This document shows, piece by piece, positions 7,599 to 16,333 of a stretch of DNA of 64,000 nucleotides. The stretch is from the NCBI RefSeq assembly GCF_026627255.1, contig NZ_JAPNLM010000012.1, forward strand, positions 62,001 through 126,000, read 5' to 3'. The translations under genes and the position numbers were made by a program. Numbering within the stretch: the stretch's first letter is position 1; each line of letters starts with the position of its first letter. The notes under the pieces were generated by a model that was given only the letters and a program-made list of their open reading frames with translations, made no database searches and was not told where the DNA came from. Origin of the DNA: Streptomyces antarcticus. GTDB taxonomy: Bacteria; Actinomycetota; Actinomycetes; Streptomycetales; Streptomycetaceae.

Positions 7599-8966
7599 TC
7601 AGCGCTTGCGCCGCCGGCCCCGGCCGCCGCGCCCCGGCCCGGCGGCAGGTGCCCCCGGACGGTCGGCCGAGACGACCAGGGCGGCAAGCACCGTCGTCAC
7701 CGGGACCGAGGCCACGAGTCCGATCGAACCCACGAGGGTCCGTACGATCTCCGCCGCGACCAGCTCGCTGTTGGCCACGGCGCCCATGCTGCTGTTCGCG
7801 ATCGAGAACAACAGGAGCAGGGGCAGAGCGGCGCCCGCGTAGGCCAGCACCAGAGTGTTGACGACCGATGCGATGTGGTCCCGTCCGATCCGGATGGCCG
7901 CTCGATAGAGGCCTCGCGGTCCCATCGACGGGTCGGCATGGTGGAGTTCCCAGACGGCGGAGGTCTGGGTGACCGTCACGTCGTCTAGTACGCCCAGCGA
8001 TCCGATGATCACGCCTGCGAGCAGCAAACCGCTCATGTCGATGTCCGGGTAGAGCCCGTGGATCAGACCGGTGTTGTCGTCGGTGTTGCCGCTGAGGAAG
8101 GCCCAGTCGATGAACACCGAGCCCAGCAAACCGATCAGCAGCAGGGAGACGAGGGTGCCGAGGACGGCGACCGAGGTCCGGGCGGTCAGGCCGTGGCACA
8201 TGTACAGCCCGATGAGCATGATCGCGCTCGCTCCCACGATCGCCACGACCAGCGGGTTCGAGCCCTGGAGGATGGCGGGGAGGATGAAGAGGGTCAGCAC
8301 CCCGAAGCTGATGACCAGCGCGATCAGTGCGAACAGCCCTCGCATCCGGCCGACGAGGATGACCGCGACCGCGAAGATCCCGGCCAGCACCGCCATCGGG
8401 AACTTCCGGTTGATGTCGATCACCGAGTACTGGAGGTCGCGCGGGGCGTCCGGCGCGTACGCGACCACCACCTCCTGGCCGTCCGCCAACTGCCGTGGCG
8501 CGCCCGGCTGGACGATCTCCACGAAGGTCCGGCCCTTGTCCGGGCCGGTGCCGACCTCGATGGTGGCCTTCTTGCACTCGCCGGTCTCCGCGGCCTGCGC
8601 CTCGCGGCCCGTCGGCGTGGACGTGTCACCGGTCGACGGCACCTGGGAGGCGTTCACGGATTTGCAGTCGACGCGCGCCAGCGAGACGACCTTGCCCTGC
8701 TGCGTCTGCCGGTCGAAGCCGACCCCCGTGCGCTCGTGGCCGGGCGCGCCTCCCGGCCAGAGCACCACCAGGCCGACGAAGACGGCGGTGGCGAAGGGGA
8801 TCAGCACGGCCGCGATGACCTTGCGCAGGTGCTTCGAGACGGGGGCCGCCGGGCCGTGGCCGTGGCTGTGGGAATGACCGGATGGGGCTTCGTGGCCCGC
8901 GTGTGCATGGCCTGCGTGGCCGGCGGGGTCTGTGGGCTCGGTGGGGGGCTGCGGCGAGGACGTCAC
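7599..8966 (-). CDS. YibE/F-like multi-pass membrane protein with His-rich N terminus
   Basis: A protein of about 455 aa of the YibE/F family (PF07907), integral membrane proteins of unknown function. After a short N-terminal region rich in histidine (HAGHAHAGHE, GHSHSHGHG) comes a first membrane segment (KVIAAVLIPFATAVFVGLVV), an extracytoplasmic stretch of about 140 residues, then seven or more segments including FAVAVILVGRMRGLFALIAL and family motifs GVLDDVTVTQTSAVWEL and HIASVVNTLVLAYAGAALPL. The His-rich tail suggests metal binding, which is inference. GTG at 8966 (VTSSPQPPTEP) is the preferred start; GTG at 8999 is also open. It is divergent from the thiC riboswitch and convergent with ssgA. 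Confidence 0.85.
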   Translation of the reverse strand: MTSSPQPPTEPTDPAGHAGHAHAGHEAPSGHSHSHGHGPAAPVSKHLRKVIAAVLIPFATAVFVGLVVLWPGGAPGHERTGVGFDRQTQQGKVVSLARVDCKSVNASQVPSTGDTSTPTGREAQAAETGECKKATIEVGTGPDKGRTFVEIVQPGAPRQLADGQEVVVAYAPDAPRDLQYSVIDINRKFPMAVLAGIFAVAVILVGRMRGLFALIALVISFGVLTLFILPAILQGSNPLVVAIVGASAIMLIGLYMCHGLTARTSVAVLGTLVSLLLIGLLGSVFIDWAFLSGNTDDNTGLIHGLYPDIDMSGLLLAGVIIGSLGVLDDVTVTQTSAVWELHHADPSMGPRGLYRAAIRIGRDHIASVVNTLVLAYAGAALPLLLLFSIANSSMGAVANSELVAAEIVRTLVGSIGLVASVPVTTVLAALVVSADRPGAPAAGPGRGGRGRRRKR

Positions 8967-9048
8967 TGGCTGATCATCGCAAGAGATGAGGGGGCCCACT
9001 GTTCAGCACGCCATAGATGACGCTAGCGTGGGGGCACCTTTGCACAAC

Positions 9049-9166
9049 GCGGGAGCTCGGAGCACCGGGCTGAGAGGACGCTGATCACCGTCGCGCATTA
9101 CCAATGCGTACGGGAAGAGGCTGCGTCGACCGCCGAACCTGTTACCGGGTAATGCCGGCGTAGGGA
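9049..9166 (+). promoter_or_regulatory. TPP riboswitch (THI box) controlling thiC
   Basis: The thiamine-pyrophosphate aptamer is recognisable from its two conserved parts: CACCGGGCTGAGAGGACGCT (around 9063-9082) and ACCTGTTACCGGGTAATGCC with GGCGTAGGGA (around 9137-9166). The aptamer ends 11 bases before the thiC ATG, and the purine-rich GTAGGGAGATCAGG forms both its 3' end and the presumed ribosome site. Ligand binding would therefore hide the ribosome site, so control is probably at translation initiation. Confidence 0.95.
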
Positions 9167-9177
9167 GATCAGGTCTC

Positions 9178-10965
9178 ATGACCATTCAGGACGCACGCAC
9201 GCCTGCCGTCAGCCAGGACGCCGACGGCCAGACCGAGCGCCAGCCCGGCTGGCACAAGGGCTACGTGGCGGGCTCCCGCCCCGACATTCGGGTGCCGGTC
9301 CGTCAGGTTCACCTCACCAACGGCAAAGACGTGACGCTCTACGACACGTCCGGTCCGTACACCGACCCGCAGATCGAGACCGACGTCCGCCGGGGCCTCG
9401 CCCCGCTGCGCGAGAACTGGATCATCGCGCGCGGAGACACCGAGGAGTACGCGGGACGCCCCGCGCGCCCCGAGGACGACGGGATCAAGCACACCTCGCC
9501 GCGCGGCGGCCTCAAGAACCTCGACGCGGTGTTCCCGGGCCGCCCCCGTCAGCCACGCCGGGGCCGCGGCGGCGTCGCCGTCACGCAGCTCGCGTACGCC
9601 CGCCGCGGTGAGATCACCCCGGAGATGGAGTACGTCGCTATCCGCGAGAACGTCTCCTCCGAGGTGGTCCGCGAGGAGATCGCCGCAGGCCGCGCGGTGC
9701 TGCCGGTCAACGTGAACCACCCCGAGATCGAGCCGATGATCATCGGCAAGCGGTTCCTGGTGAAGGTCAACGCCAACATCGGCAACTCCGCGGTCACCTC
9801 CTCCATCGAGGAGGAGGTCGACAAGATGACCTGGGCGACCAAGTGGGGCGCCGACACGGTCATGGACCTCTCGACCGGCCGCAACATCCACACCACGCGC
9901 GAGTGGGTGCTGCGGAACTCCCCCGTCCCGATCGGCACCGTGCCGCTCTACCAGGCGCTCGAGAAGGTCGACGGCCGTGCCGAGGACCTGACCTGGGAGA
10001 TCTACAAGGACACGGTCATCGAGCAGGCCGAGCAGGGCGTCGACTACATGACGGTCCACGCCGGCGTGCTGCTCCCATACGTGCCGCTGACCGCCCGCCG
10101 CAAGACCGGCATCGTCTCGCGCGGAGGCTCGATCATGGCCGCGTGGTGCCTGGCGCACCACAAGGAGAACTTCCTCTACACGAACTTCGAGGAGCTCTGC
10201 GACATCCTCGCGACGTACGACGTCACGTACTCGCTGGGTGATGGTCTGCGGCCCGGGTCTATCGCGGACGCCAACGACGCGGCGCAGTTCGCCGAACTCA
10301 AGACGCTGGGCGAGCTGAACACGATCGCCAAGCGGCACAACGTCCAGACCATGATCGAGGGTCCGGGCCACGTCCCGATGCACAAGATCAAGGAGAACAT
10401 CGACCTCCAACAGGAGATCTGCGAAGAAGCGCCGTTCTACACGCTCGGCCCGCTGACCACCGATGTGGCGCCCGCCTACGATCACATCACCTCGGGCATC
10501 GGTGCCGCGATGATCGCCTGGTGGGGCACCGCGATGCTCTGCTACGTCACCCCCAAGGAGCACCTGGGCCTGCCCAACCGGGACGACGTGAAGACCGGTG
10601 TCATCACGTACAAGATCGCCGCGCACGCGGCGGACCTGGCCAAGGGGCACCCCGGAGCCCAGGAGTGGGACGACGCGCTGTCGGACGCCCGGTTCGAGTT
10701 CCGCTGGGAGGACCAGTTCAACCTGGCCCTCGACCCGGACACGGCGCGTGAGTTCCACGACGAGACCCTCCCCGCCGAGCCGGCCAAGACCGCGCACTTC
10801 TGCTCCATGTGCGGTCCGAAGTTCTGCTCGATGAAGATCTCGCAGGACATCCGCCGACAGCACGGCGGAGACCTCAAGGCCGACGAGATCCAGGCGGGCA
10901 TGGCGGAAAAGTCCGCGGAGTTCGCGGCCGCGGGCAACCGCGTCTACCTGCCGCTCGCCGACTGA
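9178..10965 (+). CDS. thiC: Phosphomethylpyrimidine synthase ThiC
   Basis: Radical-SAM enzyme that converts aminoimidazole ribotide to hydroxymethylpyrimidine phosphate, the pyrimidine branch of thiamine synthesis. The 595-aa product is full length and highly conserved; recognisable blocks are NVNHPEIEPMIIGKRFLVKVN, MVHAGVLLP-type TVHAGVLLPYVPLTARR, EGPGHVPMHKI, and the C-terminal cluster motif CSMCGPKFCSM (C-x2-C-x4-C, about residues 543-553) that holds the [4Fe-4S] cluster. The only thiamine gene in this window, it stands alone behind its own TPP riboswitch, with a hairpin terminator 13 bp after the stop. Confidence 0.98.
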   Translation: MTIQDARTPAVSQDADGQTERQPGWHKGYVAGSRPDIRVPVRQVHLTNGKDVTLYDTSGPYTDPQIETDVRRGLAPLRENWIIARGDTEEYAGRPARPEDDGIKHTSPRGGLKNLDAVFPGRPRQPRRGRGGVAVTQLAYARRGEITPEMEYVAIRENVSSEVVREEIAAGRAVLPVNVNHPEIEPMIIGKRFLVKVNANIGNSAVTSSIEEEVDKMTWATKWGADTVMDLSTGRNIHTTREWVLRNSPVPIGTVPLYQALEKVDGRAEDLTWEIYKDTVIEQAEQGVDYMTVHAGVLLPYVPLTARRKTGIVSRGGSIMAAWCLAHHKENFLYTNFEELCDILATYDVTYSLGDGLRPGSIADANDAAQFAELKTLGELNTIAKRHNVQTMIEGPGHVPMHKIKENIDLQQEICEEAPFYTLGPLTTDVAPAYDHITSGIGAAMIAWWGTAMLCYVTPKEHLGLPNRDDVKTGVITYKIAAHAADLAKGHPGAQEWDDALSDARFEFRWEDQFNLALDPDTAREFHDETLPAEPAKTAHFCSMCGPKFCSMKISQDIRRQHGGDLKADEIQAGMAEKSAEFAAAGNRVYLPLAD

Positions 10966-10978
10966 CGCACCAGCAGAA

Positions 10979-11015
10979 GGCGTCGCCCCATGGCTCTTCG
11001 GGCCGGGGCGGCGCC
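10979..11015 (+). terminator. thiC terminator hairpin
   Basis: GGCGTCGCCCC (10979-10989) pairs with GGGGCGGCGCC (11005-11015), one T:G wobble, starting 13 bp after the thiC stop. A second small stem (11180-11201, GCGGCCG/CGGCCGC) follows in the 326-bp gap before the convergent gene. Apart from these stems and the parS site at 11235, I see no gene in 10966-11291. Confidence 0.75.
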
Positions 11016-11234
11016 TCTCCACCCTGGCGCCTGGGTGAGCTCCGACTCCTGGAGCGCGGGCCCGGAGCTCAAGGGGTGGCAGGACGAGGTGTCCCTCGCC
11101 ATGAACGTGCACTTCCACGGCCTGCCGTCCCGGCCCGCTGTCCCTGACCGCCGTCGCTGAACGATCCCGCCCGGCGGAGGCGGCCGCTGGGGAACGGCCG
11201 CGGGCCGGCGGGCGCGCCGTTCCCTCCAGGCCGG

Positions 11235-11250
11235 TGTTTCACGTGAAACA
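11235..11250. promoter_or_regulatory. parS: parS site (ParB binding), intergenic
   Basis: The 16-bp palindrome TGTTTCACGTGAAACA, whose inner 14 bases (11236-11249) match the Streptomyces parS consensus GTTTCACGTGAAAC exactly. It lies between thiC and the convergent membrane-protein gene. ParB loads at such sites near oriC to organise and segregate chromosomes. Confidence 0.93.
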
Positions 11251-11291
11251 GGAGGCGTGGTGGGGGACGCCCGCGCGGGCGGGCGGACGCG

Positions 11292-12098
11292 TCACTTCGG
11301 GTCGTGTTCCGGTCCGCCGAAGTCCGGGCTCGTGAAGTCCGGAGGTGAGTAGCCGGGCGGAGGCCCCTGGGAAGGGGTGCCGGGACTGGTGAAATCGGGA
11401 GCCGTGTAGCCGAGGCTGGGTATCCGGCTGCCGCGCCCGCGCGGAGGCGGGAAGCCCGGCCCCGCACTCGGGTCGGCCAGCGCGTCCCTCAGGAACGGCA
11501 TGATGCCGCGCTCCAGTAGGGCGTGGCGCCAGGCCTCGCGCGCCCGGGCGACCTCGTCGGGCACTGCCTCGGACTCGTCGGCCACCACCTCGGTCGAGCT
11601 GTTGCGGACTGCCGTCACCAGCAGGCCGATCACGGCGCACAGCAGGCCGGCCACGGTGAGCGCGCCGAAGAGCCAGCCAGCCGTCAGCATGGTCTTGGCG
11701 AAGGCGGGTTCGGGCTCGATCATCTTCAGGCTGTAGCCCACGAGCAGGAAGATCAGCATCGCGGTGCCCGCCAGTACCGGCGCGAGGACCGCGATGACTG
11801 CGCCCGCTCCCGCGCCGTCGCCGCCTTGCCCGCCGTTCTCCTCACCCGACGACCCCGGGGTGGACAGGAGCTCGTCGCGCCGCTCCCCGCGGACCTTCAC
11901 GTAGTGGTCGTACTCGGCCGCTGCCGCGGCCGACAGCAACGCACTGGCTCCCATGGCCATGGTGCGCAGCTGTTCGGCGTTCAGCCGCTCGCCGAGGGTG
12001 GCGAGCTCGGGACGCTCGGGCGCTGTGCGAAGCGCCTCGTCGAGGAGGCGATCGAATTCCGGTCGGTCTTCGGTCAGCAGGTGCGGAGCGCTGGTCAT
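11292..12098 (-). CDS. Membrane protein with two central TM segments and Pro-rich tail
   Basis: A 268-aa protein I do not assign to a named family. An N-terminal soluble part (about residues 1-85) is predicted helical and acidic (DRPEFDRLLDEALRTAPERP). Two strongly hydrophobic helices follow (AVIAVLAPVLAGTAMLIFLL and TAGWLFGALTVAGLLCAVIG), then a charged segment and a C-terminal tail with a repeated Tyr/Pro pattern: SLGYTAPDFTSPGTPSQGPP and PPGYSPPDFTSPDFGGPE. The repeated PDFTSP motif could be a protein-binding site. ATG at 12098 follows GGGG by seven bases; an ATG two codons upstream is possible. It lies downstream of the metallophosphatase on the same strand. Confidence 0.78.
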   Translation of the reverse strand: MTSAPHLLTEDRPEFDRLLDEALRTAPERPELATLGERLNAEQLRTMAMGASALLSAAAAAEYDHYVKVRGERRDELLSTPGSSGEENGGQGGDGAGAGAVIAVLAPVLAGTAMLIFLLVGYSLKMIEPEPAFAKTMLTAGWLFGALTVAGLLCAVIGLLVTAVRNSSTEVVADESEAVPDEVARAREAWRHALLERGIMPFLRDALADPSAGPGFPPPRGRGSRIPSLGYTAPDFTSPGTPSQGPPPGYSPPDFTSPDFGGPEHDPK

Positions 12099-12252
12099 GT
12101 GCATCCCCCGATGCTCCGTAGAAGCCGGTATGCCCGCGTAGACCCGGGCGCCGGCACAAACGGAGGAGAGCCTGCTACGGATAGAGCGATGGTAGAGCGC
12201 GCACGCCACCCGTTGACAGGGGCTTTCCGGAAATAGCCTGCTTCGGTAACAG

Positions 12253-13410
12253 TCAGTTGCTCAACGGAAGTTGCACGACCAGCAGTTTGCCTGCCATCGT
12301 CACCCCGCCGTCCATGGCGATGGCGAGCCCTTCCGCGTACACGTGCGGGCCGTCCACCGCCTCGGGGCCGCGTGCCGAGTCACCGTCCTCCGTGCCCACT
12401 TCACCGAGCAGGTAGGGGATCGGGCTGTGGCCGTGCACCACGCGGCTGCCGCCGTAGGTGCCGAGCAGTTCGCGTACGGCCTGGGGGCCCGTGTCCTCGT
12501 CGCGGAAGGCGAACCGCTTGGTGAACTTGCGGAACAGGTCCCAGGTGATGTCGGCGTCGTTGCGGTTGAGCAGCTCGTGGATGGTGTCGTTGACGTCCTC
12601 GATCGAGTCGCCGTAGTCGAGGTAGGCCGTGGTGTCGGAGTGCAGGAGCAGGTGGTCCTCTTCCAGGACGGCCGCGTCCAGCCGGGACATCCACTGAAGG
12701 TGTACGTCCTGCAGACGCTCCATGTCGGTGCGCTGGCCGCCGTTGAGCAGCCAGGCGGCCTGGAAGGTGGCCGTACCGGCGCCGGAGGCGACGGGGGTGT
12801 CGCCGAACCGCTTCGCCCCGATGAGCAGGAGCTCGTGGTTGCCCATGAGCGCCTTGCAGTAACCGCCCGCGGCGGCCGCCTCTGCGGACAGCCGCATGAC
12901 GAGGTCGATGACGCCGATGCCGTCGGGACCGCGGTCGGTGAAGTCGCCGAGGAACCAGAGCCGGGCGTTGCCGGCGGACCAGCGGCGTTCGGCGTCGATC
13001 AGGCTCTGGGCGCCGAGTTCGGTGACGAGCTCGTCGAGGTAGCCGTGCACGTCGCCGACCACGTAGAGCGGCCCGGGGCCGCCGGGAGCGGTCTCTTGGG
13101 GGACGTAGTGGATCTGGACGGTGTCCCCGGGGCCACCGACCGCGCCGCGACCGATGACGGGCAGGTCGCGCTGTGTCGGCGTGTAGCCCTCGGGATCGTC
13201 CGGTTCGGGCTCGTGGCTCATCAGCGGGACGGGCGCGGTGTCGCCGGGCGCGGTGCCCCCCTCGTAGTACGCCGGGTACGAGCCGTACACGGGTGGCTCG
13301 CTGCCGAACCCCTCGGACACGCCGTACGGGGCGGGCTCGGTGACCGGAACTCGGAAGTCCCGCAGCGTCTCCGTCCGCATAGCGGGTCCCTGACCGGCCC
13401 CCTGAGTCAT
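12253..13410 (-). CDS. Calcineurin-like metallophosphoesterase
   Basis: A 385-aa protein with an N-terminal disordered, Pro/Tyr-rich region (about 110 residues) and a dinuclear-metal phosphoesterase domain. All core motifs are present: GDVHGYLDEL, WFLGDFTDRGPDG, ALMGNHELLL, and the late VVHGHSPIPYL. The GDVHG/GDFTDRG/GNHE pattern resembles PPP-type protein phosphatases and ApaH-like enzymes, so the substrate may be a phosphoprotein or a dinucleotide. ATG at 13410 (MTQGAGQGP) has GGAGGGG upstream; the GTG/ATG further up lacks one. The gene is monocistronic in appearance, with the LacI-family gene more than 200 bp upstream on the same strand. Confidence 0.88.
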   Translation of the reverse strand: MTQGAGQGPAMRTETLRDFRVPVTEPAPYGVSEGFGSEPPVYGSYPAYYEGGTAPGDTAPVPLMSHEPEPDDPEGYTPTQRDLPVIGRGAVGGPGDTVQIHYVPQETAPGGPGPLYVVGDVHGYLDELVTELGAQSLIDAERRWSAGNARLWFLGDFTDRGPDGIGVIDLVMRLSAEAAAAGGYCKALMGNHELLLIGAKRFGDTPVASGAGTATFQAAWLLNGGQRTDMERLQDVHLQWMSRLDAAVLEEDHLLLHSDTTAYLDYGDSIEDVNDTIHELLNRNDADITWDLFRKFTKRFAFRDEDTGPQAVRELLGTYGGSRVVHGHSPIPYLLGEVGTEDGDSARGPEAVDGPHVYAEGLAIAMDGGVTMAGKLLVVQLPLSN

Positions 13411-13639
13411 CGACCCCTCCACCACCGTCGCGCTGTCGTACACCTGCGGACCCTCCTGACCTCCGGGGAGGAGGGTCCGTGATGTCGTGCGCCCATCATA
13501 GGAATGCGGCTCGCGCTCTGTGACGCACCAGGGTGGTGAATCCTTTCCGGAGCCGATCCTTCCTGCTGTTTTCTCCCGATATCGGTGTTGCTGAAATCTT
13601 TGACGAGGCCTTCGGCCGCGTCGCGGGGTGGTGTGGAGG

Positions 13640-14755
13640 TCAGTCCTGCGCCGGTGAACGGGGTGGGCTGACGGTGGTGCGGGGCTGCCTGCGCTGCGAA
13701 GAGGTACGGATGATCAGTTCGGTCGGGACGACCTGTTCGACGGGGCGCCCGGTGTCGACTCCCTCGATCGCGTCGATCAGCAGCTGCACGACGGCGGTGC
13801 CGATGCGGCGCGGTTTGAGGGAGAGGGTGGTGATGGGCGGTTCGGTGGTGGCGTACACGGTGGACTCGCTGCAGCACACGAGCAGCAGGTCCTCGGGGAC
13901 GCGCAGGCCGTAGCGCCGTGCGGCGGCGAGCAGGTCGGTGCCGTTGGGGTCGAAGAGCCCGTACACGGCGTCGGGCCGGTCGGGGCGGGCGAGGAGCCGG
14001 TCGGCGGCGACCGCGCCCGCGCACGGGTCGTGGGCGGGGTAGGACTCGTAGACGGGATCCTGGCCGACCCGCTCGCACCAGCTCAGGTAGGCGGTGGTCG
14101 AGAGCCGGGTGTAGGTGTCGGTGGTGGTGCCGGTCAGGAGTCCGATCCGGCGGGCGCCGGCGGCGGCGAGGTGGTCGAGCAGGTTGAGTACGGCTGCCTC
14201 GTGGTCGTTGTCGACCCAGGCGGTGACGGGGAGGGAGCCTGCCGGGCGGCCGTCGGAGACGACGGGCAGGCCTTGACGGACGAGTTCGGTGACGACTGGA
14301 TCGTGGTCGGAGGGGTCGATGACGACGGTGCCGTCGAGGGCGACGTTGGACCACACGTCGTGTCGGGAGGTGGCGGGGAGGATGACGAGGGCGTAGCCGC
14401 GCGCCAGCGCCGCTGAGGTCGCGGCCCTGGCCATCTCGGCGAAGTAGGCGAATTCGGTGAAGGTGAAAGGTTCATCCCCGTACGTCGTCACGGTCAGGCC
14501 GATCAGGCCCGACTTTCCGGTACGGAGGGTGCGGGCGGCGGCGGACGGGCGATAGCCCAGCCGGTCGGCGACCTCGCGAACGTGGCGGCGGGTGGCGTCC
14601 GGCAGCCGCCCCTTGCCATTGAGCGCGTCGGAGACGGTTGTGATGGAGACGCCCGCTGCGGCGGCCACGTCCCTGATGCCGGCCCGGCCCTGTCGGCCGG
14701 CGGCCCGCCGGGTGGTCTCGGTCCGGCTCACCTGATGCTTCCCTGCTGCTGTCAT
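13640..14755 (-). CDS. LacI-family transcriptional regulator
   Basis: A 371-aa LacI-type repressor: helix-turn-helix and hinge at about residues 25-80 (GIRDVAAAAGVSITTVSDAL, then NGKGRLPDATRRHVREVADR) and a sugar-binding-protein-like effector domain with GRPAGSLPVTAWVDNDHEAA and VPEDLLLVCCSES. The ligand is unknown; no sugar transporter or catabolic gene is adjacent. ATG at 14755 (MTAAGKHQV) is my start by family resemblance; GTG at 14731 has a better ribosome site (AGGGAAG). It diverges from the hisC-type gene across 361 bp containing two 12-bp palindromes that could be operators. Confidence 0.88.
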   Translation of the reverse strand: MTAAGKHQVSRTETTRRAAGRQGRAGIRDVAAAAGVSITTVSDALNGKGRLPDATRRHVREVADRLGYRPSAAARTLRTGKSGLIGLTVTTYGDEPFTFTEFAYFAEMARAATSAALARGYALVILPATSRHDVWSNVALDGTVVIDPSDHDPVVTELVRQGLPVVSDGRPAGSLPVTAWVDNDHEAAVLNLLDHLAAAGARRIGLLTGTTTDTYTRLSTTAYLSWCERVGQDPVYESYPAHDPCAGAVAADRLLARPDRPDAVYGLFDPNGTDLLAAARRYGLRVPEDLLLVCCSESTVYATTEPPITTLSLKPRRIGTAVVQLLIDAIEGVDTGRPVEQVVPTELIIRTSSQRRQPRTTVSPPRSPAQD

Positions 14756-14795
14756 GGCGAGCCGATAGTAGGGCTCGGCGGGGTGGGTGGTCCGG

Positions 14796-14807
14796 GTGCA
14801 TATGCAC
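14796..14807. promoter_or_regulatory. Palindrome GTGCATATGCAC, candidate operator
   Basis: A perfect 12-bp palindrome 41 bp upstream of the LacI-family start and three bases before a TTGACA hexamer at 14811-14816. Placement suits autoregulation by the divergent regulator; inference only. Confidence 0.45.
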
Positions 14808-14992
14808 GCGTTGACAGGCACGTTTCTGCATGGTTCGCCACCCTCAATGACCTTGGAAAGGAAGGTGTTTGAGGGATGTGAGGGGTCGGGGCGCTTGTCG
14901 GCGGGACCGGGCATGCCAAAACAGTGTGCTCTCGGACCGGTCTCAACTCACCTGCACGAGGGATGCGCGCCACGGCGCAGGCCACCGGCGCA

Positions 14993-15004
14993 CGCATATA
15001 TGCG
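14993..15004. promoter_or_regulatory. Palindrome CGCATATATGCG, candidate operator
   Basis: A second perfect 12-bp palindrome in the same divergent region, about 113 bp before the hisC-type start, sharing the GCATAT...ATGC character of the site at 14796. It has an A+T core unusual for this sequence. Confidence 0.4.
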
Positions 15005-15116
15005 CGCGCTCCCCCGCATTCCAGGCGCCCCCATTCTCGGGAGCGAGGAATCCTCATAAGGTGAGCAGTATTGAGTCGACGGCGACGTCGTACGGGACGG
15101 TCGAGGAGGACCTGCG

Positions 15117-16196
15117 GTGAGCGAGAACAGCCCGAAGCTGCGCGCCGAGCTGGACGGCATTCCGACATACAAGCCCGGCAAGCCGGCGGCCGCGGGCGGA
15201 CCCGTCGCGTACAAGCTGTCGTCGAACGAGAATCCCTACCCGCCGCTGCACGGGGTGCTGGAGAGCGCCGTCGCTGCCGCGGGGAACTTCAACCGCTACC
15301 CCGACATGGCCTGCACCGGGCTCGTGAACGAGATCGCGGAGCGGTTCGGGGTGCCGGTCGGGCACGTCGCCACCGGCACCGGCTCGGTGGGCGTGGCGCA
15401 GTCGCTGATCCAGTCGACGGCCGGACCGGGCGACGAGGTCATCTACGCGTGGCGCTCCTTCGAGGCGTACCCGATCATCGTGCAGATCTCGGGCGCGACT
15501 TCCGTGAAGGTCCCGCTCACCGACGGGGACGTGCACGACCTCGACGCCATGGCCGCGGCGATCACGGAGCGGACCCGGCTGATCTTCGTCTGCAACCCGA
15601 ACAACCCCACCGGTACCGCGGTGCGCCGTGCCGAGCTGGAGCGGTTCCTGGACCGGGTGCCCTCGGACGTCCTGGTGGTGCTGGACGAGGCGTACCGCGA
15701 GTTCGTGCGCGACACGGACGTGCCGGACGGCATCGAGCTGTACCGCGACCGCCCGAACGTCGCCGTGCTGCGTACGTTCTCCAAGGCGTACGGGCTGGCC
15801 GGTCTGCGCGTCGGCTTCGCGGTGGCGCACGAGCCGGTGGCCGCCGCGCTGCGCAAGACCGCGGTGCCCTTCGGGGTCAGCCAGCTCGCCCAGGACGCGG
15901 CGGTGGCCTCGCTGCGCGCCGAGGACGAGCTGATGGGCCGGGTCGGGGCGCTGGTGGGCGAGCGGGCCCGGGTGCACGAGACGCTGCTGGCGCAGGGCTG
16001 GACGGTTCCGGACACGCAGGCGAACTTCGTGTGGATGCGTCTGGGCGAGCGGACCGCCGACTTCGCGGCAGCCTGCGAGAGGGCCGGAGTGGTGGTCCGG
16101 CCCTTCGCGGGCGAGGGCCTGCGGGTCACGATCGGTGAGACCGAGGCGAACGACCTCTTCCTGCACACGGCGGGAGAGTTCTTCAAGGGGCTGTAG
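15117..16196 (+). CDS. HisC-type aminotransferase (histidinol-phosphate or aromatic)
   Basis: A 359-aa class I/II PLP aminotransferase. Visible landmarks are KLSSNENPYPPL near the N terminus, IFVCNPNNPTG, VVLDEAYREFV, and RTFSKAYGLAGLRVGFAV, where the lysine (about residue 223) carries PLP. This is the HisC fold, but no other his gene is present, and Streptomyces usually has a true hisC in its his operon; the paralogue is often an aromatic/phenylalanine aminotransferase, which would fit the biosynthetic role of pheA later in the window. GTG at 15117 has a strong GAGGAGG upstream. It is divergent from the LacI-family regulator and convergent with the small cyclophilin-like gene. Confidence 0.88.
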   Translation: MSENSPKLRAELDGIPTYKPGKPAAAGGPVAYKLSSNENPYPPLHGVLESAVAAAGNFNRYPDMACTGLVNEIAERFGVPVGHVATGTGSVGVAQSLIQSTAGPGDEVIYAWRSFEAYPIIVQISGATSVKVPLTDGDVHDLDAMAAAITERTRLIFVCNPNNPTGTAVRRAELERFLDRVPSDVLVVLDEAYREFVRDTDVPDGIELYRDRPNVAVLRTFSKAYGLAGLRVGFAVAHEPVAAALRKTAVPFGVSQLAQDAAVASLRAEDELMGRVGALVGERARVHETLLAQGWTVPDTQANFVWMRLGERTADFAAACERAGVVVRPFAGEGLRVTIGETEANDLFLHTAGEFFKGL

Positions 16197-16333
16197 GGGG
16201 GACGCGGCCGGTTCGGCGGGACGCTGCGGGCGGGGTCGATCCGGTCCGGCGCGCTGGTTCGCCGGGCCGCGCCGCTCGGCCGGCCGGTTCGCCGGGCCGG
16301 CCAGTTGACCGGGTCCGTCGCCGGGCCGGTCCG

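Noticed and set aside
12213..12218. TTGACA promoter for the membrane-protein gene at 11292
   Set aside because: It is on the plus strand while the genes on both sides are on the minus strand, and no matching -10 is seen.
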